Assembly (NCBI GenBank): GCA_947628085.1
Contig: CANQYM010000003.1
Location: forward strand, 124,001 to 188,000
Reading direction: 5' to 3'
Origin: an uncultured Clostridia bacterium
GTDB taxonomy: Bacteria > Bacillota > Clostridia > TANB77 > CAG-508
Length of the DNA stretch: 64,000 nt
This document shows positions 46,540 to 54,871 of the stretch, piece by piece. The first letter of the stretch is position 1. Every line of letters begins with the position of its first letter. A model generated the notes under the pieces. That model was not told the DNA's origin. It worked only from the letters and a program-made list of their open reading frames with translations, and ran no database searches. A program made the translations under genes and the position numbers.

Positions 46540-46625
46540 AAAAATAAACCATTCTGCTTATGCCGAGCTAATGGTTTATTAAAACTATTATTGGCAAAAC
46601 CACGTTTGTGGATTCGTCATTTCCT
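46538..46625 (-). ncRNA. candidate antisense antitoxin RNA
   Basis: The transcript predicted from the promoter at 46632-46660 would start near 46625 and end at an intrinsic terminator. The stem is AATGGTTTATT (46570-46580, plus-strand sense) with AATAAACCATT (46543-46553), followed by a T-run on the minus strand at 46538-46544. It is about 85-90 nt, has no open frame, and is complementary to the 3' untranslated part of the peptide mRNA. Confidence 0.7.
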
Positions 46626-46631
46626 ATATTT

Positions 46632-46660
46632 ATTATATAGTCATTTATTTGTTTTGTCAA
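46632..46660 (-). promoter_or_regulatory. perfect consensus promoter of the antisense RNA
   Basis: TTGACA (46655-46660), exactly 17 bp, TATAAT (46632-46637) on the minus strand. It is a stronger match than the opposing mRNA promoter, as expected for an antitoxin RNA. Confidence 0.85.
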
Positions 46661-46753
46661 ATGAATTTTTAAGTAATACAAATTGTAATTTATTATTTAG
46701 TCAACACTTTTTTATTCCAACTTCTTTTATTACATTTTGGACATTTTAAATAT

Positions 46754-46954
46754 CTAGTAGTTCCATAATGCATTAATATCAAGTTCATTACATAAATCAA
46801 GCATTATAGAAGAATCTGGCATACCTTTTCCAGTTTCCCATTTTGATATTGCTCTATCTGTAATATTCAATTTTTCAGCTAGTTGAAATTGTGTTAAATT
46901 TTTATTTTTTCTGCACTCTGCAATAAATTTACCAACTTTTAATTTGTTTTTGTA
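46754..46954 (-). pseudogene. XRE-family helix-turn-helix remnant without start codon
   Basis: The minus-strand frame reads KLKVGKFIAECRKNKNLTQF, then QLAEKLNITDRAISKWETGK and GMPDSSIMLDLCNELDINAL before TAG at 46754. This is a standard Cro/CI-type DNA-binding domain. Upstream an in-frame TAA occurs with no ATG, GTG or TTG between, and the acetyltransferase gene overlaps its front end. The rest of the protein is missing at the C-terminus too, so it is a fragment. Confidence 0.75.
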
Positions 46955-47514
46955 TTATTATCTATTTGCTTAATAACTCTACAAGGATTTCCAACAGCTA
47001 CTACATTTGAGGGAATATCTTTATTTACAATACTTCCAGCCCCAATTACTGCATTATCTCCAATTGTCACACCTGGAAGAACAACAACATTTCCACCAAA
47101 CCAAACATTATTACCAACTTTAATTGGTTCAGCATATTCTAAACCTTTATTTCTTCTTTCTACATCTAACGGATGTCCTGCTGTGTAAAAAGCACAGTTT
47201 GGAGCAATAAATACATTGTCCCCAAATTCTACTTTATTTTCATCTAGTATAATTAAATTATGATTAGCATAAAAATTTTCTCCAATTTCAATGTTGTAGC
47301 CATAATCACACATAAAAGGTTGCTCAATTGTAAAAGTATTTCCTGTTTTTCCAAATAAATTTTTTATAGCATTTGTTTTTTCTACAACATTTGATGGCTT
47401 TAATTTATTGTATTCATAGCATTTATCCATTGTAATATATCTTTCTTTTATTAAATCCTCATTATAGTTTGCATCATATAATTCACCTGCTAGCATTTTT
47501 TCTTTTTCACTCAT
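46939..47514 (-). CDS. maltose/galactoside O-acetyltransferase-type enzyme
   Basis: This 191-residue left-handed-beta-helix enzyme of the LacA/Maa group moves acetyl from acetyl-CoA to a sugar hydroxyl. Visible features: N-terminal KMLAGELYDANYNEDL, hexapeptide repeats from about residue 70, catalytic His in FYTAGHPLDVERR, and VGNNVWFGGNVVVLPGVTIG and GAGSIVNKDIPSNVVAVGNP. The acceptor sugar is not known. The stop abuts a truncated XRE gene. Confidence 0.9.
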   Translation of the reverse strand: MSEKEKMLAGELYDANYNEDLIKERYITMDKCYEYNKLKPSNVVEKTNAIKNLFGKTGNTFTIEQPFMCDYGYNIEIGENFYANHNLIILDENKVEFGDNVFIAPNCAFYTAGHPLDVERRNKGLEYAEPIKVGNNVWFGGNVVVLPGVTIGDNAVIGAGSIVNKDIPSNVVAVGNPCRVIKQIDNNTKTN

Positions 47515-47575
47515 AATATATTCTCCTTTATTTTATTGCTTTAATATATATCATATAGAGTAATATCTTTCAATT

Positions 47576-48250
47576 TTAAACCTCTTTTTTATTATATATT
47601 TTAACTGATATTCTATATGAAATATAATACATTACTGCTACAATAAGTGCAAAAATTATTAAAAAATAATGCTCTATTACATAATTTATTGTTTCAAGTG
47701 ATATACTTATATTAAGCATTTTTCCTATATAAAAAAGTATTGTCCCCAAAATTGCAATTGCTAAAATTGCAAAGAATAAAACCATCCTTCCTTTTTCTGA
47801 GCCAAATTTATAAATACTTGGAATTTGTACTGTCTCTATAAAAGCTATTCCAAAAATTCCTCCCATAACTATACAAAGTTCTTCATACATATTAGGAAAT
47901 GTATGATTTATTGCTAAACTTACTATTAATCCCAAAACAAATCCTATTATACTTCCTAAAATTGTTGCACCTATTACTAATATGTATCTCGCTAAAACAA
48001 TTTGTTTTCTTGTTAGTGGAAATGTGGTAATGTATTTATCTGATTTTGATATTTCGTCATAGCTAAAAGTTGCTAAGCTAAACATTCCAAATCCTATTGT
48101 TGTCATTACTGCAAAAAGGCTAATAGTTTCTGATGGATTAGATCTTGAGAATACTGAAATAGCAGAAATTATCATAAATATAATTATAAATTTTTTGTAG
48201 CTTTTTAATTCAAATAAATCTTTTATTATTAATCCTTTTATAACATTCAT
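47576..48250 (-). CDS. ABC-2-type transporter permease
   Basis: The 224-residue protein has about six transmembrane segments and begins MNVIKGLIIKDLFELKSYKK, typical of small ABC-2 permeases paired with GntR/YtrA-controlled ATPases. The family-like motif SYDEISKSDKYITTFPLTRKQIVLARY occurs after the second segment. It is third gene of the operon GntR-ATPase-permease (1 bp after the ATPase). Such systems respond to cell-wall-active compounds. Confidence 0.85.
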   Translation of the reverse strand: MNVIKGLIIKDLFELKSYKKFIIIFMIISAISVFSRSNPSETISLFAVMTTIGFGMFSLATFSYDEISKSDKYITTFPLTRKQIVLARYILVIGATILGSIIGFVLGLIVSLAINHTFPNMYEELCIVMGGIFGIAFIETVQIPSIYKFGSEKGRMVLFFAILAIAILGTILFYIGKMLNISISLETINYVIEHYFLIIFALIVAVMYYISYRISVKIYNKKEV

Positions 48251-48251
48251 A

Positions 48252-49109
48252 CTATTTTTCCCCCTTAATATAAATAACCATTATTTCTTCAAGTGTAGGT
48301 TTATCTACAACTTGAGAATTATATTTCTTCTTAAAATCAAATTTATTTTGAACTAATAATTCAATATCGTATTTGTTTTTTCTACATTTAATGTAATCAC
48401 TTTTATCTATTTTCTCAAATTCTTCTTTTGAACATTTTACAATTCCATATTGCTCTAATAACTCGTCTCTTGTTTTTGATAGTAATATTTCTCCATTATT
48501 TATAAATGTAATATAATCTGCAATATGCTCTAGGTCTGATGTTATATGAGTAGATACCAAAACAGAACTTTCTCCATCTTTTATAAAATCTTGAAAAATA
48601 TCTAAAATGTCATTTCTTGCAACTGGATCTAGTCCAGAAGTTGGTTCATCTAACAACAATAATTTAGGTTTATGAGAAATTGCTGTTGCTATTTTAAGTT
48701 TCATTTTCATACCATTAGAAAAATCTTTTGAGATTTTATTTTTTGGTAATTTAAATTCTTCAATATATTTAAAATATAAATTTTCATCCCAATTTTTATA
48801 AACGTTTTTTATTACCTTATTTACATCATTTGGAGTTAAATATTCAGATAAAAAGCTATCATCTAGAACAACACCAATATCTTCTTTTATTTTCTTTTCG
48901 TTTTTATCTAGCTCCATTCCAAACATTTTAATGCTTCCAGAATTTATTTTGGTGCTATTTAAAATGGATTTTATTGTTGTAGTTTTTCCTGCTCCGTTTT
49001 CACCAATAAATCCCATAATTACACCTTTTGGTAATTCTATGTTTATATCTTTAAGTTCAAAATCATCATATTTTTTACATAGATTTTTAACTTCCAATAT
49101 ATTTTCCAT
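48252..49109 (-). CDS. ABC transporter ATPase
   Basis: The 285-residue subunit has Walker A GENGAGKTT, signature FSNGMKMKLKIATA, Walker B LLLLDEPTSGLD and H-loop VSTHI. The C-terminal extension of about 70 residues is typical of ABC-2 drug or bacteriocin-type ATPases. It directly abuts the GntR gene upstream (no gap) and the permease downstream. Confidence 0.92.
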   Translation of the reverse strand: MENILEVKNLCKKYDDFELKDINIELPKGVIMGFIGENGAGKTTTIKSILNSTKINSGSIKMFGMELDKNEKKIKEDIGVVLDDSFLSEYLTPNDVNKVIKNVYKNWDENLYFKYIEEFKLPKNKISKDFSNGMKMKLKIATAISHKPKLLLLDEPTSGLDPVARNDILDIFQDFIKDGESSVLVSTHITSDLEHIADYITFINNGEILLSKTRDELLEQYGIVKCSKEEFEKIDKSDYIKCRKNKYDIELLVQNKFDFKKKYNSQVVDKPTLEEIMVIYIKGEK

Positions 49110-49487
49110 TTATTTATCCTCCCCATATAAATATTCAAAAATATCTAATATTTCTTTTTTAGTTATATTAGATGATTTAGATATTAAAATAATTTTGTCA
49201 ATACATTTTTCAATTTCCTTCATTTGCTCTTCTCTTAAAAGTTCCATGTTCTTGGCAGATACAATACTTCCTTTTCCATGAACTGTTTCAATAAATCCTT
49301 CTTTTTCTAATTCATCATAAGCCTTTTTTACAGTCATAACACTAATTCTTAAATCTTGTGCTAGATTTCTTATTGAAGGTAACATTTCATTTTCTTTTAA
49401 AACATCAGTCATTATTGCTTTTTTTATTTCTTGTTTAATTTGTTCAAATACAGGCTGATTACTGCTATTACTTATAATAATATCCAC
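49110..49487 (-). CDS. GntR-family (YtrA subfamily) regulator
   Basis: The 125-residue regulator has the winged helix QIKQEIKKAIMTDVLKENEMLPSIRNLAQDLRISVMTVKKAYDELEKEGFIETVHGKGSI and the short C-terminal dimer helices of the YtrA group. It is first in the operon with the ABC pair. Its promoter contains three matching half-sites (49508-49543), so autoregulation is likely. Confidence 0.9.
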   Translation of the reverse strand: MDIIISNSSNQPVFEQIKQEIKKAIMTDVLKENEMLPSIRNLAQDLRISVMTVKKAYDELEKEGFIETVHGKGSIVSAKNMELLREEQMKEIEKCIDKIILISKSSNITKKEILDIFEYLYGEDK

Positions 49488-49507
49488 TATCTTTTCTCCT
49501 TTTTTAT

Positions 49508-49549
49508 AACTGTTATATATATAGTATAACAGTTATAACAGTTTGTCAA
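49508..49549 (-). promoter_or_regulatory. promoter and operator half-sites of the GntR-ABC operon
   Basis: TTGACA (49544-49549), 17 bp and TACTAT (49521-49526) read on the minus strand. AACTGTTATA (49508-49517) and TATAACAGTT (49525-49534) form a perfect inverted repeat; a third TATAACAGTT (49534-49543) follows directly, between -35 and -10. Confidence 0.7.
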
Positions 49550-49560
49550 TATATATAATC

Positions 49561-49641
49561 AAAAAGATTATCAACTAAGAAACAGAACTGTGCTAAACTA
49601 GAAGTTTAACAATAATTTTTTCTTACAGTTGATAATCTTTT
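49561..49641 (-). terminator. terminator of the acyltransferase gene
   Basis: AAAAAGATTATCAACT (49561-49576) pairs with AGTTGATAATCTTTT (49627-49641) around an inner small hairpin. The T-run is on the minus strand. Confidence 0.7.
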
Positions 49642-49684
49642 ACTATTTTTTATACATTTTTATTTATATATTATACAATTCATT

Positions 49685-50431
49685 TTATATATTATCTTGC
49701 ATAATATTAAATACTTGATTTTTTAAATCTTCTATACTTTCTTTTTTATTATCTTTTACTTCAAATTTTATTGGCTCTAATATTTTTAATGTAACATCTT
49801 TCTTCTTTTTAAAGAATTTTCGTATTCCTTTTGGATTTCTAAATTTAATTACTATTGGAACAACTGGAACATCATTTTTTATTGCAAAATTAAATGCACC
49901 ATTTTTAAAGTTTCTTACTTTTTCATAGTAAGGCCACAAAGCTTTTTCTGGATAAAAATGTATTACTTTACCATCTTGCAAAGCTTTATTTACTCCCTTT
50001 ATAAAGTATTCTTCATCTTTTAATTTTGTAGGAATTGGAACTGCTCTTAAAAGTTTTATTAGTTTTCTTACAAAAGGAATTTTAAAACTTCCTTCTCTTG
50101 TGGTAAAATAAACTTTTTTTAATCCAAAAGCTAGCCCTATCATACTGCAGTCTAAAATTAAAACATGATTTGATACACTTATTGCACCAGTTTTTAAGTT
50201 TTTAATATTTTCTTTTCCTTCTATTTTCAAGTCATAAACTATTTTATTTAGTACAGTTAAAACTGGAAAAGCTACTCCATAGTATAGTAAATTAGAAAAA
50301 AATGAAAATATTTTTCCATCATTAATATATTTGTAATTTGAATCCAATTTCACTTCTAATGGTTCCCATAAGTGAATTACATCTTCATTTTGCTCTAAAT
50401 TATCACTTTCTTCTGTGAAATATTTTTCCAC
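49685..50431 (-). CDS. PlsC-like 1-acylglycerol-3-phosphate acyltransferase
   Basis: The 248-residue enzyme has a membrane-proximal hydrophobic stretch (about 45-62), the acyltransferase motif NHVLILDCSMIG (HX4D) and FYPEKALWPYYEKVRNFKNGA, where the usual PEGxR reads PEKAL. Then comes VPVVPIVIKF. It would acylate lysophosphatidate or another lipid acceptor. The start overlaps the upstream fusion glycosyltransferase gene by 37 bp in another frame, so the two are tightly coupled and likely act on the same lipid pathway. Confidence 0.82.
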   Translation of the reverse strand: MEKYFTEESDNLEQNEDVIHLWEPLEVKLDSNYKYINDGKIFSFFSNLLYYGVAFPVLTVLNKIVYDLKIEGKENIKNLKTGAISVSNHVLILDCSMIGLAFGLKKVYFTTREGSFKIPFVRKLIKLLRAVPIPTKLKDEEYFIKGVNKALQDGKVIHFYPEKALWPYYEKVRNFKNGAFNFAIKNDVPVVPIVIKFRNPKGIRKFFKKKKDVTLKILEPIKFEVKDNKKESIEDLKNQVFNIMQDNI

Positions 50432-52368
50432 TGTTTATTACCTCTATCTAATTCTTTTATTACTATTTCTGATATTCTTTCACATGTGTTTTTATCTATA
50501 TATTTCTTTTGGTTTTGAATTAAACTATCTTGCAACATTTTATTTTCCATTAATTCATTTGTTGTATTTATTACTTGCTCTATATTATCGCATTTTATGG
50601 ACATTTGTTTTTCAGAAAAATAATTTGCATTATAATTTTCACATCCTGGTATTGGCATTATATGAACTAAAGGTTTTCTCATTGTTGCAATTTCTGTGGT
50701 TGTTAGTCCACCTGGTTTTGTAAGAATTATATTAGAAATTGCCATATATTTTCCAAGCTCATTTGTGAATGGAAGTACTAGTATTCTTTCATTATTCTTA
50801 TATTCTGCATTTAAAGTGTTTAATAATTCTTTGTTATTTCCACAAGAAATAATAAAAGTAATATTTTCTGTATTTTCTAATAACTTTTCAGCTACTTCTT
50901 TTACATTTCCAAAGCCCATACTTCCATTTAAAATTAATACATATTTTTTATTAATATCTAATTTTAGCTCTTTTTTTATTTCTTGCTCATTATATTTTTT
51001 TCTAAACTGTTTCATTACTGGTATTCCAAGTGGTATTAATTTTTGCTTTTTCATTCCTTTTTTTATGAAGTCTTCTTCTAATTCTTTACTTGGAATAATG
51101 AAATAATCTGGATTTGTTTCTTTCCAAAAAGGTATACTTACATAGTCTGTTGCAATTTGCATAAAATGAATATGATGTTCTTTCTTTATTGCTGTTAATG
51201 CTTGAGCTGCAAATAAATGTGTTGTTATAACAAAATTATATTTATTTTCTTTTATGTATTTGTAAAGCTTTTCTTTATTTAAACTATTAAGTAAATATAC
51301 TGGTGATATTAATTTAGTTTTTTCATACATCTTTCCTAAACTATAAGCTGTTTTAAAGACTTTTCCATCTTTATTTGTAGATTTTATATACAGTCCATTT
51401 ATTCCATCTTTCAATTTAGGATTTATTATTTCTAAATATTCTTTAAAATCCGCCTTTACATTTCTTGAAAGCAATTCTTCCTGAACAGCCCTTGCTGCTG
51501 TATTATGTCCTCCACCCGTTCCACAAGATAATATTAAAACTTTTTTATGTTTGTTTTGGGCTTCCATTTCTTCTACAAATTTATTATAAAAACAACCTAA
51601 TCTACCAACATATCCTTTATGCCAAGGTTTATTTCTACTAAAATAATGAATAATTACTGTATTTTTTCTAATCCACTTAATTCCTATTTTTGATTTTGGA
51701 TTATTTAAATTATAATAATTTAAATTTCTATCTCCTAAATTATATTTTAAATCACTTACTATTTTTATTTTATTTCCATAAACTACACTAATTATATCTT
51801 GATCTGGTAATATTAATTTTTTTTCGTTTTTCTTTAAAAACTCTTTTATCTTTTCATCTGTTTTTGTTTTTCTTAATTCTTTTAGATTCATTAAAAGAAC
51901 GCCTGTATTTATATATGGTTCATTTCTATCTATTCCAAGCCTTATTTCATTAAACTTGTGCAAAATTTTCTTAACATGTGTTGTTGCTATAAAATAGTTT
52001 TCTTCAAAGTCCATATCATATAATTCATTTAATTTATTTATAACTAAAGTATCTGCATCTAAATATAAAATTCTGTCTATATTTTGAGGTAAATATTTTA
52101 CAGCAAAAATTCTAAAATAAATTTCTAATGGATATCTTGCTTCATGCACTGGCAAATCACTTATTTTTTCCTCATCAATTTTTATATCATGCACACAAAA
52201 ATTTTCTAAATTTAATCCCCTATTTATTTCTTTAATTTGCTTTTTTGTTAAATTTCCATTTAAAACATATATATCAAATTTTTCATCTATATTAGATTTT
52301 TGTATTGAATTTAATAAGATATTTAATTGCTTTATATATGTATTATTAACAGCTACTAAAATATTCAT
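50395..52368 (-). CDS. fusion glycosyltransferase: GT8 domain plus MGDG-synthase/UgtP domain
   Basis: One open frame of 657 residues holds two complete enzymes. Residues 1-265 are a GT8 domain: ILVAVNNTYIKQLNILLNSI, DXD site YLDADTLV (104-106), NTGVLLMNL, DQDIISVVYG and HYFSRNKPWHKG. Residues 275-657 are an MGDG-synthase/UgtP-type GT28 domain: VLILSCGTGGGHNTAA, TTHLFAAQ, TDYVSIPFW, TKPGGLTTTEIA and PIPGCENYNANYF. The junction carries an ATG (MEAQNKHKK), but only a weak ribosome site. The stop lies 37 bp inside the PlsC-like gene. Building of a two-sugar glycolipid by one polypeptide is a reasonable hypothesis. Its promoter (52411-52439) is nested in the preceding terminator. Confidence 0.85.
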   Translation of the reverse strand: MNILVAVNNTYIKQLNILLNSIQKSNIDEKFDIYVLNGNLTKKQIKEINRGLNLENFCVHDIKIDEEKISDLPVHEARYPLEIYFRIFAVKYLPQNIDRILYLDADTLVINKLNELYDMDFEENYFIATTHVKKILHKFNEIRLGIDRNEPYINTGVLLMNLKELRKTKTDEKIKEFLKKNEKKLILPDQDIISVVYGNKIKIVSDLKYNLGDRNLNYYNLNNPKSKIGIKWIRKNTVIIHYFSRNKPWHKGYVGRLGCFYNKFVEEMEAQNKHKKVLILSCGTGGGHNTAARAVQEELLSRNVKADFKEYLEIINPKLKDGINGLYIKSTNKDGKVFKTAYSLGKMYEKTKLISPVYLLNSLNKEKLYKYIKENKYNFVITTHLFAAQALTAIKKEHHIHFMQIATDYVSIPFWKETNPDYFIIPSKELEEDFIKKGMKKQKLIPLGIPVMKQFRKKYNEQEIKKELKLDINKKYVLILNGSMGFGNVKEVAEKLLENTENITFIISCGNNKELLNTLNAEYKNNERILVLPFTNELGKYMAISNIILTKPGGLTTTEIATMRKPLVHIMPIPGCENYNANYFSEKQMSIKCDNIEQVINTTNELMENKMLQDSLIQNQKKYIDKNTCERISEIVIKELDRGNKQWKNISQKKVII

Positions 52369-52410
52369 TCTTTTCTCTCATACATTTTTTGTTCTTATAT
52401 ATTTGATAAA

Positions 52411-52439
52411 AGTATAACAAAAAAGCAAGCAATTGTAAA
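52411..52439 (-). promoter_or_regulatory. promoter of the fusion glycosyltransferase gene
   Basis: TTTACA (52434-52439), 17 bp and TATACT (52411-52416) read on the minus strand. The spacer is one arm of the terminator at 52425-52450. Confidence 0.65.
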
Positions 52440-52450
52440 TAATTGCTTGC
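52419..52450 (-). terminator. terminator of the gene at 52487
   Basis: GCAAGCAATT (52425-52434) pairs with AATTGCTTGC (52441-52450), with a T6 run on the minus strand. Confidence 0.85.
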
Positions 52451-52486
52451 CTGCATAATAAATCTTTCTTTGAGCATATAAAATTT

Positions 52487-52990
52487 CTAACTTTGAATAT
52501 AACTTTTTAACTCTTCAAATTCATTCACAAATGCTGTTATTTCTGAATCAAAAATATCTGTTCTAATTTTTGATTTTGATTTTCTTTCAAGTATTTTTCT
52601 TAGTATTTCAAATACATCAACAGTAAAATGCCTATATTCATAGCCATCTTCTATGTCTTTAAATCCTAATGATTCAATTAATTCAAAAGATTTATCAAAA
52701 GCTTCAAGAAGGTCATCTAATAATTCCTGAGTTATTTGTGCATTATTACTCTTATAATATATACTTAAACAGATTCTATATTTTGAATAAATTTTATCAA
52801 AATCTATACTTATATTTTTCTGCTCCATATATATTTTTGTGCAATAAAGATAATATGCTTTGATGTAAATATATGTTAGCGACTGATCTACATTTTGTAA
52901 TTTGTTAAATTTTTCTAAAACTTTATAAGTTAAATCTTCTGTTTTATCAAATATGTCACTTGAAAAATTGTCTTCATCAATTTCTTTCAT
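52487..52990 (-). CDS. hypothetical helical protein
   Basis: Not recognised. A 167-residue all-helical-looking cytoplasmic protein rich in Asp, Glu, Lys and Tyr (EDLTYKVLEKFNKLQNVD, TQELLDDLLEAFDKSFELIE). The C-terminus has FEILRKILERKSKSKIRTD. The frame opens at GTG 53005, but AAGG is spaced for the ATG at 52990. It follows the ABC exporter genes on the same strand (33 bp after the stop), so it may be the last gene of the marR-ABC-ABC operon. Confidence 0.6.
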   Translation of the reverse strand: MKEIDEDNFSSDIFDKTEDLTYKVLEKFNKLQNVDQSLTYIYIKAYYLYCTKIYMEQKNISIDFDKIYSKYRICLSIYYKSNNAQITQELLDDLLEAFDKSFELIESLGFKDIEDGYEYRHFTVDVFEILRKILERKSKSKIRTDIFDSEITAFVNEFEELKSYIQS

Positions 52991-53023
52991 AAATGTAACC
53001 TTCACTTTCTTAAATATTACTTA

Positions 53024-54871
53024 TTATCCCACTTTTTCAAATTGTGATCGATATAATTCTGCATAAAATCCATTTTTGTTCATAAGTTCATCATGGTTGC
53101 CTTGTTCAATAATGTTTCCATCATTCACAACTAAAATTAAATCTGCATTTCTAATAGTTGAAAGTCTGTGTGCTATAATAAATGATGTTTTGCCTTCTGC
53201 TAATTTATCCATTGCTTCTTGTACCATTTCTTCTGTTCTTGTATCTACATTAGAAGTTGCCTCGTCTAATATTAAAAATGGCGTTTTTTGTAACATAGCT
53301 CTTGCGATTGTAAGTAATTGCTTTTGCCCTGAAGATATACTATCATTATCTTTTAAAACATAGTCATACGTATTTGGCAATGTTTTTATAAAATGCTCTA
53401 CACCGACAGCCTTACATACTCTTTTTACATCCTCATCTGTTATTCCTTCTTGATTATAAATTATGTTTTCTTTTATTGTTCCATTAAATAACCATGTATC
53501 TTGCAATACCATCGTAAATAAATCATGAACATTTTCTCTTGTTAATTCTTTTGTAGATATTCCATCTATTTTAATATCTCCAGAATTTATATCATAAAAC
53601 TTCATAAGAAGATTTACCATTGTTGTTTTTCCTGCTCCTGTTGGACCAACTATTGCAACTTTTTGTCCTGCTTTTGCTATTGCACTAAAGTTTTTAATTG
53701 TTGGTTTATCATTATTATCATATTGAAAGACAACATTTTCAAATTCTATTTTTCCTTTAACTTCATCTTTTTTCAATTTCTTTGTTAGATTTTCTTCTTT
53801 TGTCATTTCCTCTTCATCTACAAATTCAAATACTCTTTCAGATGCAGCAGCTGTTGATTGAAGTGCAGTCATTGCTTGTGCTATTTGTGAAAGTGGTGAT
53901 GTAAATAATCTTACATAAGTAATAAATGCAACAATAACTCCAAATGTAATTATGTCGTTCATTGTAAGTAAAGCACCAACAATACATACTGCAACATAGC
54001 CAAAATTTCCTATAAAGTTCATAAGTGGTGGCATAAGTCCTGACAAGAATTGACTTTTTCTATTTGCATTATAAACACTTTCGTTTAGCTCATCAAATTT
54101 TTCATCTGATTGCTTTTTACCATTATATACTTTTACAATGTTTAATCCTGAATAAATTTCTTCAATATGTCCATTTAATTTTCCAAGTTCACGTTGTCTT
54201 GCTATAAAATATTTTTGAGATTTTCCTAAAATTAAAAACATAAATATAAAACCTATTAGGCTAGAAATAATAGCTGTTATTGCCATAATCCAATTTGTAT
54301 GAAACATCATTATTATTGTTCCTAAAAATAGTGTTACACTACTTACTAAGCTTGCAAGTGATTGGTTCATACTTTGTGCTATTGTATCTACATCATTTGT
54401 TACTCTTGACAAAATATCACCTGTAGAATTTTTATCGAAAAACGAAAGTGGTAATTTATTAATTTTGTTTGATATTCTACTTCTTAAACTTTTAGCAAAT
54501 TTATTAGCAACATCTACCATTAAAATAGATTGTATAAAAGTGAAAAGTGCGCTTGTAATATATAGTCCTGCTAAAAATATTGCTATTTTCTTTATTTCTT
54601 CCATATTCATAAAAGGTTCTGCTGAATTCACTACCACAAGGCCTTTAGAAATTTCATCTGTTAAATTTGATAATTTGTCTGGTGCAATAATTGAAAGAAC
54701 TGATCCTAAAGATGCAAGAAGTAATGCTATAAAAATCAATACTTTAAAATTTTTAAGCTCACTAAATAATCTTTTTATTGCTTTTTTAAAATTTTTAGGC
54801 TTTTCAAAGTTTCTGCCTCTTCCCATTCTACCCATTCTTGGAGGCATCCTTGTTTGATCATTATTACTCAT
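53024..54871 (-). CDS. heterodimeric ABC exporter subunit with canonical catalytic site
   Basis: The 615-residue half-transporter starts with a basic/Met-Arg-rich tail (MPPRMGRMGRGRNFEKP), six membrane segments (about 45-350) and an ATPase. ATPase motifs are Walker A GPTGAGKTT, signature SISSGQKQLL, Walker B FLILDEATSNVD and H-loop IIAHRL. The catalytic Glu after Walker B is present. It overlaps the partner gene by 8 bp. Heterodimeric pairs of this type export drugs or lipids; one subunit usually has a degenerate site, here the partner. Confidence 0.92.
   Translation of the reverse strand: MSNNDQTRMPPRMGRMGRGRNFEKPKNFKKAIKRLFSELKNFKVLIFIALLLASLGSVLSIIAPDKLSNLTDEISKGLVVVNSAEPFMNMEEIKKIAIFLAGLYITSALFTFIQSILMVDVANKFAKSLRSRISNKINKLPLSFFDKNSTGDILSRVTNDVDTIAQSMNQSLASLVSSVTLFLGTIIMMFHTNWIMAITAIISSLIGFIFMFLILGKSQKYFIARQRELGKLNGHIEEIYSGLNIVKVYNGKKQSDEKFDELNESVYNANRKSQFLSGLMPPLMNFIGNFGYVAVCIVGALLTMNDIITFGVIVAFITYVRLFTSPLSQIAQAMTALQSTAAASERVFEFVDEEEMTKEENLTKKLKKDEVKGKIEFENVVFQYDNNDKPTIKNFSAIAKAGQKVAIVGPTGAGKTTMVNLLMKFYDINSGDIKIDGISTKELTRENVHDLFTMVLQDTWLFNGTIKENIIYNQEGITDEDVKRVCKAVGVEHFIKTLPNTYDYVLKDNDSISSGQKQLLTIARAMLQKTPFLILDEATSNVDTRTEEMVQEAMDKLAEGKTSFIIAHRLSTIRNADLILVVNDGNIIEQGNHDELMNKNGFYAELYRSQFEKVG

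Larger units (their letters stand above)
46353..46625. repeat. imperfect inverted repeats enclosing the peptide/antisense module
   Basis: Left arm 46353-46385 and right arm 46592-46625 share AGGAAATGAC at the outer end and GTGGTTTTGCCA at the inner end as inverted repeats, with a less conserved middle. As RNA, the 5' and 3' ends of the plus-strand transcript can pair. The antisense RNA starts with the same sequence as the mRNA. Confidence 0.85.

Noticed and set aside
46754-46954. Functional XRE regulator acting as antitoxin partner of the small peptide
   Set aside because: The frame has an upstream stop, no start codon and a truncated C-terminus, so it is not an intact gene.
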